Origin: Paludibacteraceae bacterium | Lineage (GTDB): Bacteria; Bacteroidota; Bacteroidia; Bacteroidales; Paludibacteraceae | Length of the DNA stretch: 9,753 nucleotides | Assembly (NCBI GenBank): GCA_017965125.1 | Contig: JAGCQO010000179.1 | Location: 1 to 9,753, forward strand | Direction: 5' to 3' | Shown: in pieces, positions 3,826 through 9,103 of the stretch | Position numbering within the stretch: position 1 is the first letter of the stretch | Layout of the letters: each line of letters starts with the position of its first letter | Notes under the pieces: generated by a model | What the model was told of the DNA's origin: nothing | Databases searched by the model: none | The model's input: the letters and a program-made list of their open reading frames with translations, nothing else | Position numbers and translations under genes: made by a program

Positions 3826-6249
3826 TTACTCTTCGGAGCAGTCAAAGAGTTCTTCGAACTCGTCGCTGTCGAAGTCAGGGATCGTGGTGTCCAGATTCTG
3901 CTTGAGGACCTTCACGCACTTATCGCCGTAGATCCGCCAGAATGCCTGCTTGATGACGGTGTCCATGCCATCACTCATCTTCGCAGTGAAGATGTTACGG
4001 ACGATGATGTCATAGCAGGCATTTTCGATGCGTTCGTCCATTTCAGCAGAACGCTCGATGTCCGGATACTGAGCGTAAGCCCAATCCAGGATCTCCTGCC
4101 GAGCAGCCTTGGCTACCGCAGTTTCCCACTCACTTCTGTGAGTAAAGAAGGAAGAATCGCCGACAAGACTGTTCCATTCAGTGGAATGCCTGAAGGCGAT
4201 ATCCTGGAAGATGCCGCAGTCAACGTATTTCTTGTTTTCTGCGTCATAGATGCCTTTCTTGGACAGACCGGAGAACTTTCCGATTTTCCGATGTGCATCG
4301 ATCATCATCTTTGTCACATCGAAAATTTCCTCTTCGAGTCCTTCAACTTTCAGAGTCTCAGGAACGTTTTCCTGAACATGCTTTGAATACATATCCAGGA
4401 AGCTTCCGGTGTACTTGCACCGAGGAGGCAGAATCTTGATTCCGGCGCGGGTCATGATCTGTCTCTCGTTCAGCCAGTAATCGCCGATTGGACGATCAGC
4501 ATCTGCCTTTGCGTACATGGCGAACAGCGGAAGCTGGACGTTATTCAGTGCCAGAACTGCTTCCGGCTTCTTAATCTTCACAGACGCGTGCTTCGCCGCG
4601 TCGATCAGAACGTTCGCTGCGAAAGTCAGCCAGTCGCAAACGTCCCTATCATAACCGTTGTTCCACATTTTGGTCAGGGCATCTGCATACAGACCAATTT
4701 CAGACCCGTGGATCAGGTTGATGCAGAAGTTCGCGATGGCTGACTTTGTGATCGCTACCTTCTCTGCCTTTGCAACATCCCAGTCAACAGGGATGTTCTT
4801 CAGCTGCTCAAATGTGCGGTTGACCAGATCGAGCAGATGTTTGTTCTGGCTATACCAAACGTGATCGCCGTCATAGTCGGCTCTCAGCTGAATGGTCGTG
4901 GTGTCCCAAATATTGATGTACATCGTGGGTCCAACGGCGAAAGGCATTTCTTTCACGTTCACGAGAAGAACGTGAGCGTTATCCAGATGCGGAGATCTGG
5001 TAATGTCCACAATACCTTCTTCGCAATTATTACAGAAGCATTCGCCTGCTTTAAGATAACCCTTAATAGGCAAACCGAACAGATGTTCGGCAAACGCTAC
5101 GGGATCAGGAGCCAGGAATGCGTTGTATCCCAGTTCAGGAATACGACCGCCAAGCATATCATTACGCTTGGTGGTGTACATTTCCTGAATCGCCTGCTGA
5201 GTGTGCGATTCGGTCATCAAAGCAGGATACATCAAAGCAGCCTGCTGATGGGCTCCACGAAGAAGCTTTGCAGCTCCTTTCGCTTCGTGGAACTTGTACA
5301 CCGTCTTCTTTGCGTGCTGAGCAAAGGACAGCGCATCATCAGCAGTTCCCATTAAGGTCTGTCCCTGCTGATAGGGAAGTCCCTTCAGACGGGGTGCATG
5401 TTCACGAACACACACCCGAATTTCATGTCCGAGTTCTTCAAACGCAGTTTGGTACTGATCCCAGCTTTCGTACAGCTTTACCGTCTTGAAGCAGGATTCA
5501 GTAATGATGAGGTCGACATCTTTAAGAGAAACTTCATTTCCCCAGAAGTCAATGAACGTAGCTTTGATACCACGTTCAACGCAGAAGGCAAAGAGTTTGC
5601 TCCAGTCGTAAGGAACAGCAAGAATTTTAAGCCAGGGTCCGCGAAGTGTACAAGCCTCACCTTTGGTCATATCCTTGCGGATAATGCCCATGCCGTCGAA
5701 TGCGTTGATTACAAGACGACGGGCAACTTCACGGGTGACGCCTTTCTCAGCCTGAACAAAGTCGCAGATCGCTTCTACGACCACTTCAGCATCTTTGATG
5801 ACGGCAACACGCCGGATATTAATTTTCTTGCCGAAGACCTTTACAAACGGCTTGCTTGCGGACATAAGCAAGCCAATGTATGCCATATATTTGTTAATGG
5901 CAAGCTTTATATCCTTTGTGTTCAAACCGCACATGCACCAACGTCCAACGAGGGCAAGGATATCATGTCTGACCCACAGGTCGGTGGCTTTTCTGATATC
6001 GGAAGAACCAGCCGCAAAGATGTCGAACATTTTGTCGCTGTGGATATATCCATTCACGGCGTAGTTCGCTTTTACAGATTTTACGATGGCTTCCATTTCT
6101 TCTTGTTTTGGGCACTCCGAACAGATTTTGACGATGGCATCCATGGGATCGATGCCCATTTCTTCCAGCTTGTCGGTAAGAGCGGACTGGAACACGGAAA
6201 CGGTCTCGACTTTGTTGTCGAGAAGATTGAGTTTGTTAATGTAATTCAT
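3826..6249 (-). CDS. RDR/YonO-like two-barrel RNA polymerase
   Basis: 807 aa, probably a single-subunit RNA polymerase with both double-psi beta-barrels in one chain, like SPbeta YonO, crAss-phage polymerase and eukaryotic RDRs such as QDE-1. Barrel one: FDGMG (184-188), then CTLRGPWLKILAVP with Lys208, matching the RDR pattern DGxG ... QIRxxxxKG. Barrel two: RSPHLDNAHV (from Arg418), matching RNPxLHPGDIR, then RADYDGDHVW with the metal-binding triad Asp458, Asp460, Asp462 (DxDGD; NADFDGD in bacterial beta-prime). C404, C406 and C409 could bind metal. The C-terminus is acidic. The size is near YonO (905 aa as I recall). GGAGGT precedes ATG 6249. It could transcribe phage genes from DNA; an RNA template cannot be excluded. 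Codon use is more G+C rich than in neighbouring small genes. The motif match is seen; the function is inferred. Confidence 0.85.
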   Translation of the reverse strand: MNYINKLNLLDNKVETVSVFQSALTDKLEEMGIDPMDAIVKICSECPKQEEMEAIVKSVKANYAVNGYIHSDKMFDIFAAGSSDIRKATDLWVRHDILALVGRWCMCGLNTKDIKLAINKYMAYIGLLMSASKPFVKVFGKKINIRRVAVIKDAEVVVEAICDFVQAEKGVTREVARRLVINAFDGMGIIRKDMTKGEACTLRGPWLKILAVPYDWSKLFAFCVERGIKATFIDFWGNEVSLKDVDLIITESCFKTVKLYESWDQYQTAFEELGHEIRVCVREHAPRLKGLPYQQGQTLMGTADDALSFAQHAKKTVYKFHEAKGAAKLLRGAHQQAALMYPALMTESHTQQAIQEMYTTKRNDMLGGRIPELGYNAFLAPDPVAFAEHLFGLPIKGYLKAGECFCNNCEEGIVDITRSPHLDNAHVLLVNVKEMPFAVGPTMYINIWDTTTIQLRADYDGDHVWYSQNKHLLDLVNRTFEQLKNIPVDWDVAKAEKVAITKSAIANFCINLIHGSEIGLYADALTKMWNNGYDRDVCDWLTFAANVLIDAAKHASVKIKKPEAVLALNNVQLPLFAMYAKADADRPIGDYWLNERQIMTRAGIKILPPRCKYTGSFLDMYSKHVQENVPETLKVEGLEEEIFDVTKMMIDAHRKIGKFSGLSKKGIYDAENKKYVDCGIFQDIAFRHSTEWNSLVGDSSFFTHRSEWETAVAKAARQEILDWAYAQYPDIERSAEMDERIENACYDIIVRNIFTAKMSDGMDTVIKQAFWRIYGDKCVKVLKQNLDTTIPDFDSDEFEELFDCSEE

Positions 6250-6263
6250 GGTTGTACCTCCTA

Positions 6264-6400
6264 AATTTGATGGGATTTGGTTAACCGTGTTGGGACACGG
6301 TGCGACCGTTTACTGACTCCTCCGGTCTTGCTCGATGAGCATTAAGGGGTGTGATAAGCCACAACCTGACTGCTGTTACGTCAGCAATCTTCCGTGAGTC
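6264..6400 (-). promoter_or_regulatory. Structured leader of the polymerase gene
   Basis: About 135 bp of hairpins before the polymerase start: ACCGTGT/ACACGGT with a 4-nt loop (6284-6301), TGCTC/GAGCA (6329-6341), TGTG/CACA (6350-6363), and two overlapping, mutually exclusive stems, CTGAC/GTCAG and TGCTG/CAGCA (6366-6386). The A/T-rich ribosome-site segment, AAATCCCATCAAATTTAGG on the minus strand, resembles the segment before the 80-aa gene (7615), so the leaders are related. It may control polymerase expression at RNA level. No sigma-A promoter was identified. Confidence 0.45.
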
Positions 6401-6405
6401 CAAAA

Positions 6406-6447
6406 ACTCAAAAGAACGTCTCCTTACAGAGGCGCTCTGTTGAATCT
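6406..6447 (-). terminator. Terminator-like hairpin behind the 107-aa gene
   Basis: On the minus strand AGATTCAACAGAGCGCCTC, a short loop, GAGACGTTCT, then TTTTGAGTTTTTGG. The stem is imperfect. It shares AGATTCAACA at one end and TCTTTTGAGT at the other with the hairpin at 7329-7372, so the two are copies of one element. Probably ends the transcript before the polymerase leader. Confidence 0.55.
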
Positions 6448-6489
6448 GAGCAGTTTAACGTCATGCTTAGGACACACGTTCATTTTGTT

Positions 6490-6813
6490 TTAATTGTCTC
6501 GCAACATACAAAGCTGCTCTCCGCCTTTGACTTTTGTATAGTCAAATACATCAGGAAACAGCGGTTCTCCGTTGACAACCGGAACAGGCGGTTTTGCTGT
6601 TTCGTCGAAATCTCGAATTCCAGGATGCCCACCACGTCCACGATAGAACTCCCAGGCATCCTCTTCATACTCAAAGAATTTTGGTATGAACTTTGTAGCA
6701 TATTCATGTGTTCCAAAATCATAAAAATGTTGTGTATAGAATACGGCGAAATACTCGGCGTTAATGCCGAGCTTAAATCTTTCGATTTTTGTCGAATCTG
6801 TCCAATGTCTCAT
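6490..6813 (-). CDS. 107-aa hypothetical protein
   Basis: Not recognised. It starts MRHWTDSTKIERFKLGINAE and is unusually rich in aromatics, with FYTQHFYDFGTHEYATKF and FFEYEEDAWEFYRGRGGHPG, then a proline-rich turn (KPPVPVVNGEPLFPDVFDY) and a short basic-acidic tail. Soluble, no membrane helix. GGGAGGT lies 7 bp before ATG 6813. The frame extends upstream to 7014 but that part overlaps the 127-aa gene and lacks a site. It is the second gene of a pair with the 127-aa gene (43 bp gap) and is followed by a terminator-like hairpin. No function assigned. Confidence 0.75.
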   Translation of the reverse strand: MRHWTDSTKIERFKLGINAEYFAVFYTQHFYDFGTHEYATKFIPKFFEYEEDAWEFYRGRGGHPGIRDFDETAKPPVPVVNGEPLFPDVFDYTKVKGGEQLCMLRDN

Positions 6814-6856
6814 CCTAATACCTCCCTTTTTAATATCCGGGGCATTCAACACTTCC

Positions 6857-7240
6857 TTATAACATTTCGTTAGGATTGATATAACGTTTGAGTATTGGAG
6901 AAAACCAGCAATCAGTTGTAGAACCGTCTTTGTTTTTCCATAAATCAATTTGGCAGTTACAAAGGATAGAAGATAAAATAAGTTTAGACTTGTTGATTGC
7001 AGATGTGTTTTCATTCTGAAACAGATATGATATATGATTACAAACCTTTCCGATCTGAGTATAAAGCTCGTTATCGTATTCTTTTATGCGAATAAGACTA
7101 CTTCCGTAGTTATCTCCGTCCGTATCTCCGGACATGAACTCAATCAGTTCTTCTTTGTTGTCAAATACAACAGTCTTCTCTGTGTCAACGATGTTACCGT
7201 TGATGTCTGTTAATTTGCATGAGAATGTGAGTTTAAACAT
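6857..7240 (-). CDS. 127-aa hypothetical protein
   Basis: Not recognised. The N-terminal half looks like beta strands (MFKLTFSCKLTDINGNIVD, then KTVVFDNKEELIEFM) with an acidic glycine loop GDTDGDNYGSS that could bind a metal ion. The C-terminal half is alpha-helical and basic, ending PILKRYINPNEML with two nearby cysteines (LCNCQIDLW). Soluble. AGGAGGT lies 6 bp before ATG 7240. It is first in a pair with the 107-aa gene. Upstream lie two competing hairpins at 7286-7318, so its expression may be controlled by attenuation. The A/T-rich codons differ from the polymerase gene. Confidence 0.8.
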   Translation of the reverse strand: MFKLTFSCKLTDINGNIVDTEKTVVFDNKEELIEFMSGDTDGDNYGSSLIRIKEYDNELYTQIGKVCNHISYLFQNENTSAINKSKLILSSILCNCQIDLWKNKDGSTTDCWFSPILKRYINPNEML

Positions 7241-7285
7241 GGGGATACCTCCTAAATAAAAATAATTGGTTGTTAGTTACCGTCT

Positions 7286-7318
7286 CTGTAAGTTCATAAG
7301 GCGTCTTACAGTACGCCT
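7286..7318 (-). promoter_or_regulatory. Two mutually exclusive hairpins before the 127-aa gene
   Basis: CTGTAAG (7286-7292) can pair with CTTACAG (7305-7311), or AGGCGT (7299-7304) with ACGCCT (7313-7318). The second uses bases that lie in the loop and arm of the first, so only one can form at a time. This is the layout of an attenuator or switch in the 5' leader, but there is no visible T-tract or leader peptide. Confidence 0.35.
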
Positions 7319-7328
7319 GAATCTAAGG

Positions 7329-7372
7329 ACTCAAAAGAGCATCCGAGAGTTTCGGGTGCTCATGTTGAATCT
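7329..7372 (-). terminator. Terminator-like hairpin behind the 80-aa gene
   Basis: On the minus strand GAGCACCCGA, loop AACTC, TCGGATGCTC, then TTTTGAG. The stem has one mismatch in ten pairs. It starts directly at the stop codon of the 80-aa gene and is the better-formed copy of the hairpin at 6406-6447. Confidence 0.65.
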
Positions 7373-7615
7373 TTAGCTATTCTTTTCTTTCATCTGATTG
7401 TTAAACTCAACCAGATAATGTGCTGTCAGAGCATCGCCATGACTGCAACGAGACATCTCGTCATAAGCAGCGTCAAATGCCTCTTTAGGCGAATAACCAA
7501 TTCTAATTACTCGTAAATTACCGATCTCGATAATGCATTTGTAATGCGTGAACTCTTTGAACACACACCAGCTCTTATCAAAAGAACCTCTGATTCTTCC
7601 TTCAAACGTGTCCAT
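7373..7615 (-). CDS. 80-aa hypothetical protein
   Basis: Not recognised. It starts MDTFEGRIRGSFDKSWCVF, then HYKCIIEIGNLRVIRIGYSPKE, which reads as a run of beta strands, followed by a helix EAFDAAYDEMSRCS and a C-terminal HYLVEFNNQMKEKNS. The strands-then-helix order resembles small phage proteins with a double-stranded-RNA-binding-like or HicB-like fold, but no diagnostic residues are seen. AAGGAGGT lies 6 bp before ATG 7615. It stands alone between the terminator of the hydrophobic peptide unit and its own terminator. Its leader overlaps the -35 region of the divergent plus-strand promoter at 7638. Confidence 0.8.
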   Translation of the reverse strand: MDTFEGRIRGSFDKSWCVFKEFTHYKCIIEIGNLRVIRIGYSPKEAFDAAYDEMSRCSHGDALTAHYLVEFNNQMKEKNS

Positions 7616-7637
7616 GGAAATACCTCCTTAAAATAAT

Positions 7638-7666
7638 TTGATGGATTTTGGGAGACGTGCTATAAT
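7638..7666 (+). promoter_or_regulatory. Strong sigma-A-like promoter, plus strand
   Basis: TTGATG at 7638-7643, a 17-bp spacer, and a perfect TATAAT at 7661-7666 preceded by TGC (extended -10). Start expected near G7673. It points against all neighbouring genes and into the 27-aa peptide gene on the other strand, so it should drive an antisense RNA. Confidence 0.75.
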
Positions 7667-7672
7667 CTTTTC

Positions 7673-7704
7673 GAAAGAGAGAAAGCGGGATGTGCAGTCC
7701 CGCT
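7673..7704 (-). terminator. Terminator of the hydrophobic peptide mRNA
   Basis: On the minus strand a perfect AGCGGGA/TCCCGCT stem with a 7-nt loop (7684-7704) is followed by TTCTCTCTTTC. It starts 8 bp behind the peptide's stop codon. The T-tract is broken by C's, so efficiency may be moderate. Confidence 0.65.
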
Positions 7705-7712
7705 GCTGGATG

Positions 7713-7796
7713 CTAGTGCATTTCGATATAGCCGACAAGCATCGAAATGGCAAGCAGAGCCAGCACACACAGAAGAGCCTTTATGCAAGGTTTCAT
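7713..7796 (-). CDS. 27-aa hydrophobic peptide, candidate type I toxin
   Basis: The peptide begins MKPCIKALLCVLALLAIS and ends MLVGYIEMH: a short basic N-terminus (K2, K6), one transmembrane helix of about 17 residues (7-23), and a brief polar tail. AAAGGAG stands 7 bp before ATG 7796, and a terminator follows the stop. The shape matches membrane-acting type I toxins such as Ibs or BsrG, though no sequence kinship is claimed. The key support is the opposing promoter at 7638, which would make an RNA complementary to the whole gene. Upstream, the hairpin at 7822-7845, extended by CTAAAG/CTTTAG, would sit just before the ribosome site in the mRNA. It could instead be a harmless membrane peptide of the 115-aa / 48-aa gene group. 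Confidence 0.6.
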   Translation of the reverse strand: MKPCIKALLCVLALLAISMLVGYIEMH

Positions 7797-7812
7797 AGTG
7801 CTTCTCCTTTCC

Positions 7813-7857
7813 CTAAAGATTTCTCCCGTGTTGCCGCACGGGAGATTTGTCCTTTAG
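7813..7857 (+). terminator. Hairpin terminator of the antisense RNA; leader stem on the other strand
   Basis: TCTCCCGTG (7822-7830) pairs perfectly with CACGGGAGA (7837-7845) around TTGCCG, followed on the plus strand by TTTGTCCTTT. An outer CTAAAG/CTTTAG pair (7813-7818, 7852-7857) lengthens it. On the minus strand the same structure lies before the peptide's ribosome site. Confidence 0.55.
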
Positions 7858-7970
7858 CCGGACTAACTGTTACGGTTTCGCTGTATCCGCAACTTAGCGT
7901 TAGGACATAAGCCCTAACTGCAAGAGCCTCGTTGCATTTTGCAGCCGAGGCTCCTGTATGTTAAGGTTTA
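7851..7970 (-). repeat. Conserved intergenic element, left copy
   Basis: Read on the minus strand it starts at the stop codon of the 48-aa gene (TAAACCTTAA), then a variable G/C hairpin (GAGCCTCG/CGAGGCTC at 7924-7953), TTAGGGCTTATGTCCTAACG, CTAAGTTGCGGAT, ACAGCG, CGTAACAGTTAG and GGCTAAAGGA. The right copy at 8780-8885 follows the same order with only scattered changes, apart from the variable hairpin. The TTAGG/CCTAA and CGCT/AGCG pairings are kept in both. Candidate structured RNA element of unknown role. Confidence 0.75.
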
Positions 7971-8114
7971 TAAGCTCCAACCTATTATGAAAAACAATGC
8001 AAAAAACACTGCACCAATAATGATTAGTGCAGCAATAAACCTAAATCTTCTTGAAAAGACAATTCCAAGAAGAACCGATATGAACAGAAGGTAGAGAATA
8101 AAATACGTGTACAT
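7968..8114 (-). CDS. 48-aa two-helix membrane protein
   Basis: Not recognised. Two hydrophobic helices, residues 4-20 (YFILYLLFISVLLGIVF) and 27-45 (FIAALIIIGAVFF onward), are joined by a basic turn SRRFR, so both ends should face the same side with the positively charged turn in the cytoplasm. This is the size and layout of small holins and of membrane stress peptides, but no motif distinguishes these. AAGGAGGT before ATG 8114 overlaps the last codons and stop of the 115-aa gene, so translation is coupled and the two proteins may work together. Its stop codon begins the conserved element of 7851-7970. Confidence 0.75.
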   Translation of the reverse strand: MYTYFILYLLFISVLLGIVFSRRFRFIAALIIIGAVFFALFFIIGWSL

Positions 8115-8116
8115 CT

Positions 8117-8464
8117 TTACCTCCTTGCGATTCCGTGAAGGACTTTATAATCGGAAAAAGAAAAGCCACGGGTTGCTGCCATGGCTTTAAGTTCTTCAAC
8201 GGACCTGTATTTGCAGCAGACGACATAAAGCGTATCTCCGCTGTTCGTCTTAACGTATCTGTACTTGCCGATGTTAGCATCGACGAAGTACGTATATACC
8301 TTACCGTTTGTGCTGAACTTCACATCAACGGTAAGGACGCAGGTTTCTAGCTCTGTAACACAAGGATCGTTGCAGAGCTCCATATATTCCTGATTAGCCT
8401 TCTCTCGGCTAATCGTTTCGATGACTCTGTAAGAATCATCTAAAACGTATGAAATTCTGTACAT
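8117..8464 (-). CDS. 115-aa hypothetical protein
   Basis: Not recognised with certainty. It starts MYRISYVLDDSYRVIETIS, with a helix at 20-30. The middle (KFSTNGKVYTYFVDANIGKY, then KTNSGDTLYVVCCKYRSVEE) has the look of small phage proteins built around KxYxYxV ... GDxVVV strands, a beta-rich fold found near the PriA N-terminal domain; that similarity is from memory and weak. The C-terminus is a helix with a basic end (HGIARR). GAGGAGG lies about 6 bp before ATG 8464. Its last codons form the ribosome site of the 48-aa membrane protein. The palindrome and opposing promoter at 8477-8544 lie just upstream, so its expression may be linked to that small RNA unit. Confidence 0.8.
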   Translation of the reverse strand: MYRISYVLDDSYRVIETISREKANQEYMELCNDPCVTELETCVLTVDVKFSTNGKVYTYFVDANIGKYRYVKTNSGDTLYVVCCKYRSVEELKAMAATRGFSFSDYKVLHGIARR

Positions 8465-8476
8465 ATTGTCCTCCTC

Positions 8477-8505
8477 TTGTCTGGAGGCTCAACATGTGAT
8501 ATACT
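8477..8505 (+). promoter_or_regulatory. Sigma-A-like promoter, plus strand, inside a palindrome
   Basis: TTGTCT at 8477-8482, a 17-bp spacer, TATACT at 8500-8505, with TGA directly before the -10 box (extended -10). Start expected near G8512/A8513. The perfect terminator at 8555-8585 follows in the same orientation, which supports a real small transcription unit. Confidence 0.7.
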
Positions 8506-8544
8506 TACCGTGATGGGTTTGGTAAGTTCACATGTTGGACCTCC
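8483..8544. repeat. 62-bp imperfect palindrome over the small-RNA promoter
   Basis: GGAGG (8483-8487), CAACATGTGA (8490-8499) and ACTTACC (8503-8509) on the left mirror GGTAAGT (8521-8527), TCACATGTTG (8528-8537) and CCTCC (8540-8544) on the right: 22 pairs with a 2-nt mismatch and a 3-nt bulge. It covers the spacer, -10 box and start region of the plus-strand promoter. The two ACATGT cores look like paired operator sites. In minus-strand read-through RNA it would fold into a long hairpin before the 115-aa gene. Confidence 0.75.
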
Positions 8545-8585
8545 GAATCTTCTTGAGCTGCAGTTGGGGCTGCAGCTCTTTTTTT
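8512..8585 (+). ncRNA. Candidate ~74-nt small RNA with an anti-Shine-Dalgarno stretch
   Basis: Predicted from a promoter at 8477-8505 and a perfect terminator at 8555-8585. The RNA would open GATGGGTTTGGTAAGTTCAC, then hold GGACCTCCGAATCTTCTTG, apparently unpaired, then the terminator stem. ACCTCC is the exact complement of the GGAGGT ribosome site found before most genes in this window and resembles the 3' end of 16S rRNA. Small RNAs of Gram-positive bacteria often use C-rich single-stranded stretches to cover ribosome sites, so a role in blocking translation of phage or host genes is plausible. No known family was recognised. Confidence 0.6.
8555..8585 (+). terminator. Perfect intrinsic terminator, plus strand
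   Basis: GAGCTGCAG (8555-8563), loop TTGGGG, CTGCAGCTC (8570-8578), then seven T's (8579-8585). On the minus strand it has no T-tract, so it serves a plus-strand RNA. It ends 2 bp before the stop codon of the oppositely oriented 55-aa gene. Confidence 0.9.
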
Positions 8586-8587
8586 GT

Positions 8588-8755
8588 TTACAGTGGCAGG
8601 TTGTCGTCTGATGCCTGTTCGCAGAAGATAGCATCGTTTTCTTTTCTGCAATCAAGCTCTTCCTCTTCGACGTAATCGTCAAAAAGATCTTCGATAGGGT
8701 CGTAGTTTTCTTGACCGTTAATGTCGAGAACTTCTCCGTAGAAATCAACCAACAT
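8588..8755 (-). CDS. Very acidic 55-aa hypothetical protein
   Basis: Not recognised. It starts MLVDFYGEVLDINGQENYD and continues with acidic runs (EDLFDDYVEEEELD). About a third of residues are Asp or Glu and only two are Lys or Arg, so the net charge is strongly negative. Two cysteines. Soluble. Phage proteins of this size and charge include DNA mimics that block restriction or transcription proteins, which is a possibility only. AGGAGGT lies 6 bp before ATG 8755. The right copy of the conserved intergenic element forms its leader, and the plus-strand small-RNA terminator abuts its stop. Confidence 0.75.
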   Translation of the reverse strand: MLVDFYGEVLDINGQENYDPIEDLFDDYVEEEELDCRKENDAIFCEQASDDNLPL

Positions 8756-8779
8756 AAGGACACCTCCTAAATTTATTTC

Positions 8780-8885
8780 CTTTTAGCCAGGTTGAACTGT
8801 TACAGTTACGCTGATCTGCAACTAAGCGTTAGGACTAAGCCCTAATTACGAGAGCTAACGTGTAGCTCCCGTGTATTAAGGTTTA
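8780..8885 (-). repeat. Conserved intergenic element, right copy
   Basis: Same order of blocks as the left copy (7851-7970): TAAACCTTAA starting at the stop of the 65-aa gene, a variable hairpin (GAGCTA/TAGCTC at 8853-8869, different in sequence from the left copy), TTAGGGCTTAGTCCTAACG, CTTAGTTGCAGATCAGCG, AACTG-TAA-CAGTT, and GGCTAAAAGGA. It forms the leader of the acidic 55-aa gene. The arms of the first hairpin have changed together between the copies, which supports an RNA structure. Confidence 0.75.
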
Positions 8886-9080
8886 GATCTTGTAGACAGC
8901 GACGGGGTACTTTGCCTCAGAGATGATGTCAACAACAACACCTTCAAGGCTACCTTCCCGCGTAGGAATGGTAAGCGTCTCGAAGACTTTAGGAGTGCGA
9001 CTGATGCACTCAAAGCAGTAGTGGTTTTTCTCCCAGTAAGGAGAGAAATCAGGAAAGTAAACAACAGCGTAAGTGGGCAT
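8883..9080 (-). CDS. 65-aa beta-rich hypothetical protein
   Basis: It starts MPTYAVVYFPDFSPYWEKN, and later has ETLTIPTREGSLEGVVVD. The order of strands, with a conserved-looking 'VP.R.G...GVVV' stretch, resembles the small N-terminal DNA-binding domain of PriA and the short phage proteins related to it. This is an impression from pattern only, as the key residues are not certain. Two cysteines (HYCFECISR) lie close together. GGAGGT lies 7 bp before ATG 9080. It follows the 63-aa gene by 23 bp and is probably co-transcribed. Its stop codon opens the right copy of the conserved intergenic element. Confidence 0.8.
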   Translation of the reverse strand: MPTYAVVYFPDFSPYWEKNHYCFECISRTPKVFETLTIPTREGSLEGVVVDIISEAKYPVAVYKI

Positions 9081-9103
9081 GCAAGCACCTCCAATAAATT
9101 ATT

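Larger units (their letters stand above)
7673..7855 (+). ncRNA. Antisense RNA to the 27-aa hydrophobic peptide gene
   Basis: Predicted from a promoter and a terminator, not from similarity. The promoter at 7638-7666 would start RNA near 7673. A hairpin at 7822-7845 with a T-rich tail would stop it near 7850-7855, giving about 180 nt. It covers the whole reading frame at 7713-7796 and its ribosome site on the opposite strand. Type I antitoxins such as SR4 of SPbeta and RatA have this arrangement and similar size. It would pair with the peptide's mRNA and block translation or trigger cleavage. The hairpin AGCGGGA/TCCCGCT near its 5' end (7684-7704) could start the pairing. Confidence 0.6.

Noticed and set aside
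5398..6264. 288-aa plus-strand open frame opposite the polymerase
   Set aside because: It is a shadow of the polymerase gene, with no ribosome site and no recognisable domain.
6429..6491. 19-codon minus-strand frame MNVCPKHDVKLLRFNRAPL
   Set aside because: It has no ribosome site, and its 3' part is the duplicated terminator element.
8146..8151. Plus-strand TTTATAATC as a -10 box opposite the 115-aa gene
   Set aside because: The only -35 candidate (TTGCGA) is 15 bp away, and no plus-strand terminator pairs with it.
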